From the NCBI RefSeq assembly GCF_010389155.1, contig NC_057763.1, forward strand, positions 7,130,649-7,194,648: a DNA stretch of 64,000 nucleotides, given 5' to 3'. This stretch comes from Erigeron canadensis. Lineage: Eukaryota; Streptophyta; Magnoliopsida; Asterales; Asteraceae. The translations under genes and the position numbers were made by a program. Below the pieces are notes generated by a model that saw nothing but the letters and a program-made list of their open reading frames with translations, did not search any database and was not told where the DNA came from. Numbering within the stretch: position 1 is the first letter of the stretch; the number at the start of each line of letters is the position of its first letter. This document shows positions 10,507-19,317 of the stretch, one piece after another.

Positions 10507-11146
10507 AAACCCATAAAATGTGCAGCATTGTCTGGGTCATGTTATCCATTCCTCTTGTATATGGATGAAAAGAGTTGCTGAGAACAGAAAACACATGGTA
10601 CCAAATTCTTGGTAACTTCTTCAGCTTGAAATCAGTTGTTTTTGTCAAAGGACCATCATAACCAAGTGAAATCAAAGCAACAAACGTCACATCATTTGAC
10701 TCAAATACATCATAATCATTTCTCCCATTTGAGTTTGCTTCTGGTAGCCTTAAATATCTTCTGAAATCATCTAAATTGAATTCGAAGTCATATGTATTCT
10801 CTCCAGAACGAAGTTCAAATTGAAAATGGCCTTGTCGACGAAGTTCTGGAGATTTAACTTTGGCTTTAGTCCTTGATGAAGATGGATCATGTGGTTGCAC
10901 AAAGATATTAGATCTCCACATGTCAAACAAATATGATTCAGCAAGATTAACATCTACTGTGAGAGCATGAGTAAGAGGATGATTGTGGAAGATTGCTGAA
11001 ATGATTGGAAAGCCGGGAGCATTGAAAGGATCATTCAGATATCTATTATTTCTCATATTGATGGAATTTTCGGCTGTGAGAATTTCTTCAATTGATTCAT
11101 TAATGGCAATCTCTTCATCATGTCCAACCTCTTCTTGATGATCCAT
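10487..11146 (-). CDS. Extra ORF of nested element, N-terminal piece, plant mobile-element domain (219 codons)
   Basis: Starts at an ATG with a clean upstream stop and is the natural beginning of the extra protein. After an acidic N-terminus it shows the block NAPGFPIISAIFHNHPLTHA, then LAESYLFDMWRSNIFVQ, FNLDDFRRYLRLPEAN, SLGYDGPL and LPRIWYHVFSVLSNSFHPYT. This order matches a domain seen in many hypothetical proteins of Asteraceae retrotransposons (related to the aminotransferase-like plant mobile domain group); I recall it from family knowledge only. The frame is lost at the last 15 codons, where the next ORF takes over. No catalytic residues can be named. Together the three pieces span about 1,620 codons. 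Confidence 0.72.
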   Translation of the reverse strand: MDHQEEVGHDEEIAINESIEEILTAENSINMRNNRYLNDPFNAPGFPIISAIFHNHPLTHALTVDVNLAESYLFDMWRSNIFVQPHDPSSSRTKAKVKSPELRRQGHFQFELRSGENTYDFEFNLDDFRRYLRLPEANSNGRNDYDVFESNDVTFVALISLGYDGPLTKTTDFKLKKLPRIWYHVFSVLSNSFHPYTRGMDNMTQTMLHILWVCVQSTL

Positions 11147-11230
11147 TATTTTTGTATTTTTCTGATTTTAAGACATAAAAACTTTTAACACACACAGAAA
11201 AATAATATTTGAATAGCAAATAACAAGGTT
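11147..11230 (-). other. Short leader upstream of the extra ORF
   Basis: AT-rich bases between the hairpin cluster and the extra-ORF ATG on the - strand. No splice site or promoter could be assigned with confidence. Confidence 0.4.
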
Positions 11231-11243
11231 AACACAAACAATT

Positions 11244-11516
11244 TATATAAGATACAAGGAGGTTCACAAAGGCGATCAACTCAGTGTATCCTTTATAAAT
11301 CATTTGTTATGAGAAAATAAACACAGAATAGTTAAATACATATTTTCTATATATAAGTTTACAAAGAAGTTCACAAAGGCGGTCAATTCTTTGTACTCTT
11401 ATATACTTTGATATGTATAGAACTTTGAAAATAAGATATAATCATATAAGTATGATATATTTCAGAATAATAAGGAAGTACACAAAGGCGTTCGATTCCT
11501 CGTATTCCAAAATATG
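11244..11516 (-). repeat. Three long hairpins with constant ACAAAGGCG core
   Basis: Three stem-loops (about 11244-11302, 11348-11408, 11451-11516) place the + strand core TTCACAAAGGCG or TACACAAAGGCG in the interior. The flanking arms pair (TAAGATAC with GTATCCTTTA; TATAAGTTTACAAAG with CTTTGTACTCTTATA; ATATTTCAGAATA with TATTCCAAAATAT). Arms differ in sequence between copies but still pair. The outer element has two related copies after pol. Confidence 0.75.
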
Positions 11517-11614
11517 ACAATTATATGATCATACAAAACAGTTTGTCACACCACACAATAATAAAAAAATTTTAAAAAAATTTGGAAGGAAAAAAAAATT
11601 CTAAGTATAGAAAA

Positions 11615-12290
11615 CCAGAACGATCTAAATTAGATCGTTCTAAGTTAAACTTAGTTGAAGAAATGAGACGGTCTAAATTTAGATCGTCTTGAAAACTTTA
11701 AGGAGAAAATAAAGAAGTATGGAAAACTGAAAGTGAAACGATCTAAAAGAGATCGTGTTAAACCTTTATTTGAGAAAAAGTTTAAGTATGGGAAAAAGAA
11801 GAGATCGTTTTAAGTTTCTCATGTGAGAGAAAAAATGTTAAGTATGGGAAAGAAAAGGTAAAACGATCTAAAAGAGATCGTTTTAGGTTTTGGAAAAAAC
11901 TTTTGAAGTGAAGAAAAATGAAACGATCTAATTTAGATCGTTTTGGAAAAATTTTGAGAAAAACTTCACTTCACCTTTAAAGATTTTCTAACACTTAAAA
12001 ATATAAAGTGAAATCAAATTCATGATCTCTCCTTACACTTAAAAGTATCAGATTTGAGCGAACCGAATTCATAAGAATTCAGTTACCCATCAATCGAATT
12101 CCAAACACACTTTCAAACCACACAGCGAACAGACCCAAGAACGATCCAAATTAGATCGTTTTGGTCTCAGTCTTAAGGGATTTAACAAAGAAATAACATG
12201 AAATGAGAATCAAGAATGGTCTTTTATAAAGTCGTTTTATTTCCAAGTCATTTAGAAGCTAAAACGATTAAATTAGATCGTTTTAGAATC
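11615..12290 (-). repeat. Cluster of AACGATCT..AGATCGTT palindromes
   Basis: At least seven near-perfect inverted repeats of 22-27 bp, for example 11618-11641, 11666-11690, 11736-11760, 11860-11886, 11920-11946, 12138-12164 and 12260-12287. Loops are AAAT/AAAG-type and arms are constant. They alternate with AT-rich filler and lie between the spacer ORFs and the extra ORFs. Confidence 0.82.
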
Positions 12291-13396
12291 AAACAATTTA
12301 GACATAAAATGACTTTGCCAAACACGAAATATTACCAAACAGACAATTACTTCAGCACACACAATGTATCAAAATAAAATTTAAGCATAGCTAAAACATT
12401 TAGAAACATAATAACCAACATCACAATGACATAAACCATCTAAAATGAACTTAACAGAACTTGAAGATCAAACACTGATCATACTTTCACAAGAACAGGG
12501 GGGAAGGGTTTTTGAATTTTCAAAAACATCAAATAAAGCATTTAAACATGTTGTAATCATTTACACATATCCTAAACATGCTTCTAATTTACACAGTCAA
12601 CACAGAATTACTAACAGAAATGAGAAATTCAAGAAAAATCGAAGAAATGAAATCTACATTCAATTCGAAATAGTACCTGTAGATGTGATTGAAATTTGAT
12701 GATGTTATGGAAAGAAATGATCACAGAATGATTTGAAACAAAACCCTTAACTTCATTTGATGATCAGCAACAAAAAAAATTTATGATGATTTTGGGTGTG
12801 TGAGTGTGTGTGAGTTTACGGGTAAATGTGATCAGATAAAAACAATAAAAGGATATTTCCCTCCTTAAAGAAGATAAAGAAAGTGGGTCGGGTAAGGCTG
12901 ACTGGATCGGATTTTGGTTATCTGGGTCGGGTATGGATTAAATTAGTATTGGGCTCAATTATTTTTGGGCTTTTTCTTATAACAGAATTTAAAACAAAAA
13001 TAAACAAACAAAACAAAACAAACAAAAAAATATTTTTATGAATTTTAAATTTTCAAATTTTATATTTTGTTTTTCTAAAATAACATTTAGTTTCTAATCA
13101 AATAGTGCAAATACACAAACTCCCCCTCGATTTATGAATTATCATTTCTCTCCCCCTCAAACATTGCATGATATAAAACATATTGCACGTAAGCATAGCA
13201 TCAATGTTTGACAGATAATGAATGAAATTAGAGAGATGGAGGATTTTTACAAAACATGCAGAGGCGAGTTAGCGTATTAGTAATGAGCACTTATTTGAGA
13301 TGGTTTCTTTTAACAGAAACTCATTCCAGGATCATGTGTTGAATATCTTCCAAAGTAGAAATACGTAACACAGACCTTTATTACCTACAAAAAACA
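12291..13396 (-). other. Non-coding middle of nested element with two internal polypurine tracts
   Basis: No open frame with protein character. On the - strand two G-rich polypurine tracts, GAGGGGGAG type, lie at about 13116-13126 and 13150-13159, far from the LTR. The outer element has the same kind of tract just after pol (21433-21442), so this may mark where pol was deleted. Confidence 0.55.
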
Positions 13397-14383
13397 TTAA
13401 GTTGTTTTTGGTACCCACTGTTGAATGGGTCCTTTTGGGTTAGAAAAATTGGTCATGGTATACAAATGAGGTTTACGAACAAGTGGTTTACTAATTGAAC
13501 TTTTCACTTGATGGTGAATTTTTGTTTTATTGTTTGAAGATTTGGGATTCTGTTTCTTTGGAGTTTTAACAGTGAACCAACCATACTGATCCCTATAACT
13601 AGTTATACCCTTAGATGTTTCTTTTGTGAGGAAAACTTGATTAGTTTTTGACATCTTGGATACTGAACTATGTTTAGAGATAGTTTTAAGAGCTGAGGTT
13701 CTAGGAACAGATGAAACATAAACCTTAATGGTGTTCTTACCTTTGACAGCTGGTGCAAGCTTACTTTTGGGTGAGCAAAATGAAGTTGGAGCAATCTTAG
13801 ATTTAGATTCCTTCTTTGGTTCAACTTTAGGCTTTTTGAAAGAAAGTTGTTTAACTTCTTTTTCAATTTTTGATTGACTTTTTGGTTGAGAACCAGTTTT
13901 GGTAGTCATTTTTTCAATCAATGCTTTTGCTTTAGCCTTAAAATTTTCAGGAATCTCAATTTTATGCTCTAAAGTCACTTTACTTTGGTCATTAGGTGTG
14001 ATCACAGGGGTTTCAAAAGAAAGTACCTTTTTGACAGAAGCAAGACGTTTAGCCTTCAAAGCTTGAATTTTCTGTTCAATCTTGAAAAATGAAAATAACA
14101 TTGTTGTGGTCATATCTTGAATTTCTTGAGAAGAGATGCTATCATCCTGCAGTACTTTTCCAGAATTCTCACTCCCATTGGATGGAGTGGAGCAATCATC
14201 AGAATTATGATTAGTCATCATATGGGTAGGGGTGGTCTCACTTACCTTTGGGGAATAATCTTGAGTTTTCAGATGTTCAATGACCTTTTGTTGAGACTCA
14301 ATTTTTTGTTTTAGGTTTTCAATTTCTTTTTTCAATATGGTAGTTGGAATATAAGCTCTGTGAGAAATTGATTGTGAAGACAC
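13397..14383 (-). CDS. Gag-pol-spacer-like ORF, second half (328 codons)
   Basis: Same frame as the ORF at 14387-15295, separated from it by one TAA (14387-14389). Contains YIPTTILKKEIENLKQKIES (coiled coil), a Lys/Ser/Pro-rich middle, the block FLTKETSKGITSYRDQYGWF and, at the very end, KGPIQQWVPK. The outer element has counterparts of each: the first at 5172 and the second at about 16669. In full-length copia elements the last motif sits just before the protease. Here it is followed by a stop and no protease, so the protein ends exactly where pol would begin. The first codon is GTG after the TAA and is not a proven start. Confidence 0.72.
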   Translation of the reverse strand: MSSQSISHRAYIPTTILKKEIENLKQKIESQQKVIEHLKTQDYSPKVSETTPTHMMTNHNSDDCSTPSNGSENSGKVLQDDSISSQEIQDMTTTMLFSFFKIEQKIQALKAKRLASVKKVLSFETPVITPNDQSKVTLEHKIEIPENFKAKAKALIEKMTTKTGSQPKSQSKIEKEVKQLSFKKPKVEPKKESKSKIAPTSFCSPKSKLAPAVKGKNTIKVYVSSVPRTSALKTISKHSSVSKMSKTNQVFLTKETSKGITSYRDQYGWFTVKTPKKQNPKSSNNKTKIHHQVKSSISKPLVRKPHLYTMTNFSNPKGPIQQWVPKTT

Positions 14384-14386
14384 TTG

Positions 14387-15295
14387 TTAAGACTCATTTT
14401 CTTTCACTGAAATGTTGTCTATTTCTTCTAACTCATAAATTGATCTGTTATAAGTTTTCTTGTAAGTATCATTAATAGCAACATTATCAATGTTTATTTG
14501 AATTGGTTTTGGTCTTTCAACATCATCTGACTCAAAGTCATCCTTAGATGGTCTGATGAATTCTTGAATCATGCCAAGGCGAAGAAATTTTTCATCATAC
14601 AAAACACCAAGATCTTCTTTTTGAATTTTCTCTAAATGTGCTGGATTCTCACAACCTAAACCAAAAAGAAGTTCTGATTTATCAATCTTTGATTTATTGT
14701 AATAAGCAGTGAAATCCAAAAAAGGATTTTGTTCTATTTTGTAGATTTTCTCTTGGTAGAACAAAATGTTTGCTTTCAAATCCTCAACTTGTTTTTGAAG
14801 AGTTTCAATTTCAACTCCTTTGAGAAAACAAGAACTGTTTAAGTCAGAAATCTGTCTTTCATGTTTTTCACAATTTGGTCTCATATCTTTCATTTTGTTT
14901 GTGAGAAACTCAACATCTGCTTGTCTTGTATTTGCTCTTATCCATTGCTGTAAGGTCTCAATGGTTTGCTTGAGTGAATGGACAGTCTTTTCAAGGTCTT
15001 GGCATTTATTGGTTAAATGGGCATTGGGTGAAACAACTTGAGAACTGTTACTTGACAAATGCATTTCTTTCAAAGAGTCATAGTTAACTTTGAGAGCATC
15101 ATGAGCTATTGAGAGTTGAGAAAAATCTTCGTTAAGTTTATCAAACTCTTGTTTAGCTATTTTCAAATTTGTTTTCAAAGTAAGATTTTGCTTTGTCAAA
15201 GTATCAGCAGTTGTTTGAAGAGACAAGTAGTCAGTTTGAGTAAAAAATTGTACCTCTCCTGATGAAATGTCTGAATTGATGTTGATTGTTGTCAT
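14387..15295 (-). CDS. Gag-pol-spacer-like coiled-coil ORF, first half (302 codons)
   Basis: Starts at ATG (15293-15295). It is mostly coiled coil (residues about 20-190), then the block KIEQNPFLDFTAYYNKSKID, which is shared with the outer gag at 4806-4865, and an acidic tail. It matches only the part of the outer gag that lies downstream of the zinc knuckle; the capsid and CCHC knuckle are absent. A coiled-coil spacer alone could assemble with gag of an autonomous relative, but that is inference. It ends at a single TAA followed by CAA, after which the frame stays open for 328 codons. Confidence 0.75.
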   Translation of the reverse strand: MTTININSDISSGEVQFFTQTDYLSLQTTADTLTKQNLTLKTNLKIAKQEFDKLNEDFSQLSIAHDALKVNYDSLKEMHLSSNSSQVVSPNAHLTNKCQDLEKTVHSLKQTIETLQQWIRANTRQADVEFLTNKMKDMRPNCEKHERQISDLNSSCFLKGVEIETLQKQVEDLKANILFYQEKIYKIEQNPFLDFTAYYNKSKIDKSELLFGLGCENPAHLEKIQKEDLGVLYDEKFLRLGMIQEFIRPSKDDFESDDVERPKPIQINIDNVAINDTYKKTYNRSIYELEEIDNISVKENES

Positions 15296-16160
15296 TTGAA
15301 ATGATTGAATTACAACTTGAAAAAACTTGATTTAGAAAATGAAACTAGAAATTTAGATCGTTTTAGATTTTTGAAAAAATTTCTAAGTATTTAAAAAAAT
15401 GAAACTAGAACGATCTAAATTAGATCGTTTTAGAATCTTGAAAAAATTTTCTAAGTGATGAAAAAGAAAGAAGAATAGAAAAAAATGAAACGTTCTAAAA
15501 GAAATCGTTTTGAGGAATTGTAAAGAAAAGTTAGAACGATCTAAATTTAGATCGTTTTAACAATTTTGGGTGAAAAATTTTCTAAGTATGAAAACTTTAA
15601 AAATTTGGGCAGAGTAACACAATGATTTGGAAATTTTTGAGCAAAACCAATCTCAAGGAGATCAGTTACCCAAGGAAGTGTGTGATTCCCAATCACAACA
15701 ACTTCAGAATCACGATCCACACACCACACAATTCACACTGAATCGCAAAAGCTAGAACGATCTAAATTAGATCGTTTTAACGTCAAAATGGCCAAAAACT
15801 AGAACGATCTAAAAGAGATCGTTTTAGTTCCTCCAACAGAGATCGCGCACAACCATAGAAACAATTCCATATCTCAAATCAACTTAATTGTGAAAATCAA
15901 TTTTTGATCAAATTTTCTAAAATTTTGATTTTTAATCAAAACTTTGAATTTCATTCTGAAACTTAACAGGATGTTTTGAAATATGATTTGGAATGTATTT
16001 GTGAACAAAAACTGGAAATTTGAATGATAATTGAAGGTAAATTGTTGAAGAACAGAAATGGCGGCAAAAAGTTTTGCTTTGAACACGAAGAAGAATTTGA
16101 ACAAAAATTCAACGAATCTGTGTTGAATTTGTTCTGGATCGTCAACAGATTGTTGTTCTT
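15296..16160 (-). repeat. Leader of nested element with palindromes
   Basis: Untranslated leader between PBS and the first ORF. Six or seven copies of the AACGATCT..AGATCGTT palindrome occur at about 15408-15432, 15486-15511, 15535-15560, 15754-15780 and 15801-15826, plus half copies. Bases 15840-16160 have no repeats of this kind and no supported ORF. Confidence 0.75.
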
Positions 16161-16171
16161 CTCTGATACCA
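16161..16171 (-). promoter_or_regulatory. Primer binding site of nested element (initiator tRNA-Met)
   Basis: On the - strand TGGTATCAGAG starts two bases after the LTR end. Eleven bases match the initiator tRNA-Met complement, one fewer than in the outer element. Confidence 0.88.
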
Positions 16172-16173
16172 CA

Positions 16174-16519
16174 TGTAATATACCAGAAATCGTTCGTGTT
16201 CGGGTGCGGAAGTAAGGTGTATAACAATGGTGGATGTGTGTGTGTTAGTGTGTGTAATGAGAGAGACGATCTGAGAGTGTGTAAAACTTGGAAATTGTTA
16301 TTAAGAAAAAAATGTTAATGTTACAAAAGGTTAAGGCTTGAGCGTGTGTAAAACTTGGAAATTGTTATTAAGAAAAAAATGTTAATGTTACAAAAGGTTA
16401 AGGCTTGAGGGGTATTTATACTCTAAGTAAAATACATAAGCTCCCCCTCAACCTTATATTATACATACAAATTAACAATGTAAAGAAATACAACTAAGCA
16501 CTATTTTGAATTTCTAACA
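16174..16519 (-). repeat. 5' LTR of nested element (right end on + strand), with 67-bp duplication
   Basis: 346 bp. It equals the other LTR except for a few substitutions and a 67-bp tandem duplication (GTGTGTAAAACTTGG to AAGGCTTGAG) around 16276-16410. The - strand TATAAATA box is kept. Confidence 0.93.
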
Positions 16520-16524
16520 CTACC

Positions 16525-17280
16525 CCAGTTAAACATGTCAAAAAGGAACAAGCTGAGACCACTCCCAGAACAAAGTACACCAAAGTGAAACTTCCGAAAG
16601 ACAATCCTAACGTTTCTTCATCTAACTCTTAATCTAGTTCTTTACCTAAGGTATCTAAGTCTAGCTCAGTTTTGCTAACTAGGGATACATCTAATGGTGC
16701 AACTAGATATTGGGATAGATATGGATGGTTTTCTCATGATAAACCAAAGAAACAAGAAGTTTCCTCACCTCCAAAAGACTCTAAAAAGATGAAAGTTTTC
16801 AAAACTCCTTTTTCTAATCTTCTTAGTGTCAATTCAATAGGTGGAAAGAGCATAATTAGTGATACTAAATGGGTAGCTAAGTCATTAGTACCTAAGTTCA
16901 CTAATGTTGAGAAAAAGAAGAAAAGGCAAAGGAGAAGGGATGGTAGTAAGAAGAAGAATGCTTCTATTAAATCAAACAATTCATCTTTTAAGTCATCTTT
17001 GTTAGACAATGTTAATGGTGCCAAGGCAAGGCCTTGTGTGGTTGTAAACAATGTTAATTCCTGTTCTCGTGTGATTGGTTTGAATGCTTGTAGACATGTT
17101 ACTTTTAGTTCATGTGTGAATGTTCGTACTTTTTATTCAAATGTGTTTATTGATGATGTGCTTGTTAATGCTTATGTTGATTCCAAAGCATGTTTGAATG
17201 CTATTCCTAAGTTATATACCCTGCCTGTGTTAACTAACCACAAAGGACCCGTCTTCAAGTGCGTACGTAAAGTCGGTTAA
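16525..17280 (+). pseudogene. Outer element: remainder of the gag-pol spacer
   Basis: Resumes the spacer interrupted by the nested insertion. The Lys-rich segment after CTACC ends at a TAA near 16630, and the frame then reads through LLTRDTSNGATRYWDRYGWF, a Lys/Ser-rich tract and, at the end, KGPVFKCVRKVG, a degraded form of the KGP..WVPK motif that precedes copia proteases. A stop at 17278-17280 and a frame change separate it from the protease at 17291. Confidence 0.7.
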
Positions 17281-17290
17281 ATTTCTTTGA

Positions 17291-18208
17291 GTGCAGGAAA
17301 TAACCATCTGTGTTTGCATACTCGATTCCGGGTGTTCAAAACACATGACTGGCAATAAAGCATTGCTCAAGAACTTTATCGAACGATTCATGGGAACTGT
17401 TCGATTTGGGAACAACAATTTCACTCTTATCTTAGGTTATGGAGACATTGAACGCAATGGAATTGTCATCAAGAAAGTTCATTATGTTGAAGGATTAAGT
17501 CATAACTTGTTCAGTGTTGGACAATTCTGTGACAACAATCTTCAAGTTCTTTTTCGACAATCTCTTTGCAAAGTCCAAACTCTAGATGGAGTTGACATTC
17601 TTTGTGGCGACCGCGATGATAATCTTTTTACTGTCAATCTCGATGATAACCAACCAACCGATAATATTTGTCTCATTTCAAAGGCTACGTCAAAGAATTC
17701 TTGGTTATGGCATAGAAGGCTTTCTCATCTAAATTTTCCAACAATCAATACTTTAGTCAACAAGCATCTTGTTGAAGGCTTGCCGGACTATAAGTATGAA
17801 TGTGAGCATGTCTGTCCTTCTTGTGCTGTTGGGAAGATTAAGCGAGCTTCTCATAAACCGAAGAAATCTCCAAATTCGTTAGCACCTCTTCATTTGCTTC
17901 ACATGGATCTTTGTGGGCCGATGAAAGTACAAAGTCGAAATGGGAAGAAATACATCTTGGTTATTGTTGATGATTATTCAAGATATACTTGGGTCAAGTT
18001 TCTTGCATCCAAAGATGAAACAACTCAGATTTTGATTGATTTCATCACTTCTACTCAAGTAAATCTTCGACTACCAGTTCTAACGGAACTGAATTCAAGA
18101 ATGCCGTCTTTGATGAGTTTTGTAAATCCAAGGGCATTACTCACCAATTCTCTACGGTTCGTACCCCACAACAAAACGGTGTCGTTGAAAGGAGAAATCG
18201 AACGCTAG
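17291..18208 (+). pseudogene. pol: Outer element: protease, GAG-pre-integrase and start of integrase
   Basis: Begins inside the aspartic protease at CILDSGCSKHMTG (catalytic DSG). The GAG-pre-integrase zinc motif follows (WLWHRRLSHLNF with CEHVCPSCAVGK, an HHCC arrangement), then the integrase core with its first catalytic Asp in LLHMDLCGPMKV. Near 18065-18085 the frame breaks and the second catalytic Asp region is scrambled; the frame to 18208 is no longer integrase. Confidence 0.85.
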
Positions 18209-19317
18209 TGGAAGTAGCAAGGACAATGCTTGCTTATTCCAAGTTACCATCAAATATGTGGGCTGAAGCTGTTGACTCTGCTTGTCACACTCAGAATCGG
18301 TCCATTGTCAATCAGCGTTTCGAGAAGACTCCTTATGAGGTTGTTAACAAATGCAAACCCAACATCAACTATTTTCATATCTTTGGGTGTGTTTGTTATA
18401 CTTTGAATGATCGGGAGAACCTTGGAAAGTTCGAGAAGAAAGGTGATGAAGGTTACTTTGTTGGTTATTCTAAGACATCAATTGCCTACCAAATCTACAA
18501 TCGCCAAACAAATACAATTCAAGAAACAATGAATGTTTGGTTTGATGAGATGTCGGGCATGATCTTTGAACAAGAAAGTTTGCTACCAACAAGTAATGAT
18601 GCAAGTGCTTCAAGTACTTCTACAAGGACTTCTATTTTAGCATCTAGATTCAAGAAGTTTCCAACTCCAACAAGTGATGAATTAGATATTCTTTTAGAAG
18701 AATTCTACAATTCCAAACTGATTCATGATGAAGAACCTCAAGTCATCGTTGAACCAATTCAGACAAATGATCCAGTTCCTGACAACAATCATGAATCATC
18801 ATCAAGTTCTTCTGAGCAAGGTGCTACTTCTTCAAGTAGTAGTTCTTCATCCTCTTCTAGTGATTCTTCTTCACCACCCTCTCCTGATAATTCTTCTCAA
18901 GTAAATGTTCAAGAACAATCTACCCAATTTACTCAGACAACAAATCCGATGAACACTCCAAATGTGTATGTGCCACTTGATTTTGATCATCCATCTTATG
19001 AGGAAGCAGTTCTACCAAGCTATGATTCCATCTCTCAACAAAACTCAAGTTTTAATGATGATGATGTCGATATTCAACAACAAGATCCTCTTCCTCATGA
19101 TCACAAATGGTCACGTATGCTCAAAGATCATCCTACTGATCAAATAATTGGAGATCCACAAGCTGCTGTAACTACTCGTACTTCGGTAAAGGAGTGTCTT
19201 GTTGCACTTTCTCTCAGCAACATCGAACCCAAAACTGTCTCTGAAGCTCTTCATGATCCAGAATGGGTTAAGGCTATGCAAGAAGAACTCGTACAGTTTG
19301 AAAGACTGAAAGTATGA
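18085..19317 (+). pseudogene. pol: Outer element: integrase C-terminal half and linker
   Basis: A different frame resumes at NGTEFKNAVFDEF, includes the catalytic Glu in QQNGVVERRNRTL and continues through WAEAVDSACHTQNRS and GYFVGYS, the usual copia integrase tail. A Ser-rich linker with poly-Ser runs to the start of the RT palm (DPEWVKAMQEELVQFERLKV) and stops at TGA 19315-19317. Confidence 0.85.

Larger units (their letters stand above)
5984..16519 (-). mobile_element. Nested non-autonomous LTR retrotransposon without pol
   Basis: 10.5 kb insertion in reverse orientation, flanked by the perfect 5-bp duplication CTACC (5979-5983 and 16520-16524). LTRs begin TG and end CA on both strands. 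The - strand PBS TGGTATCAGAG (16161-16171) and the PPT next to the left LTR (6263-6276) set the orientation. The LTRs differ by about four substitutions in the shared 279 bp (about 1.4%) plus one 67-bp duplication, so it is younger than its host element. In - strand order it contains a leader with palindromes, a gag-pol-spacer-like ORF pair, a non-coding middle with hairpins, and three ORFs of an extra protein. No capsid, zinc knuckle, protease, integrase or RT was found, so it would depend on another element. Confidence 0.93.

Noticed and set aside
11244..11516. tRNA genes suggested by repeated stem-loops
   Set aside because: No cloverleaf, no T-arm GGTTCGA motif and no anticodon arm; arms are single long stems.
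12445..12699. 84-codon + strand ORF in the nested element
   Set aside because: Antisense to the element, no similarity or composition signal.
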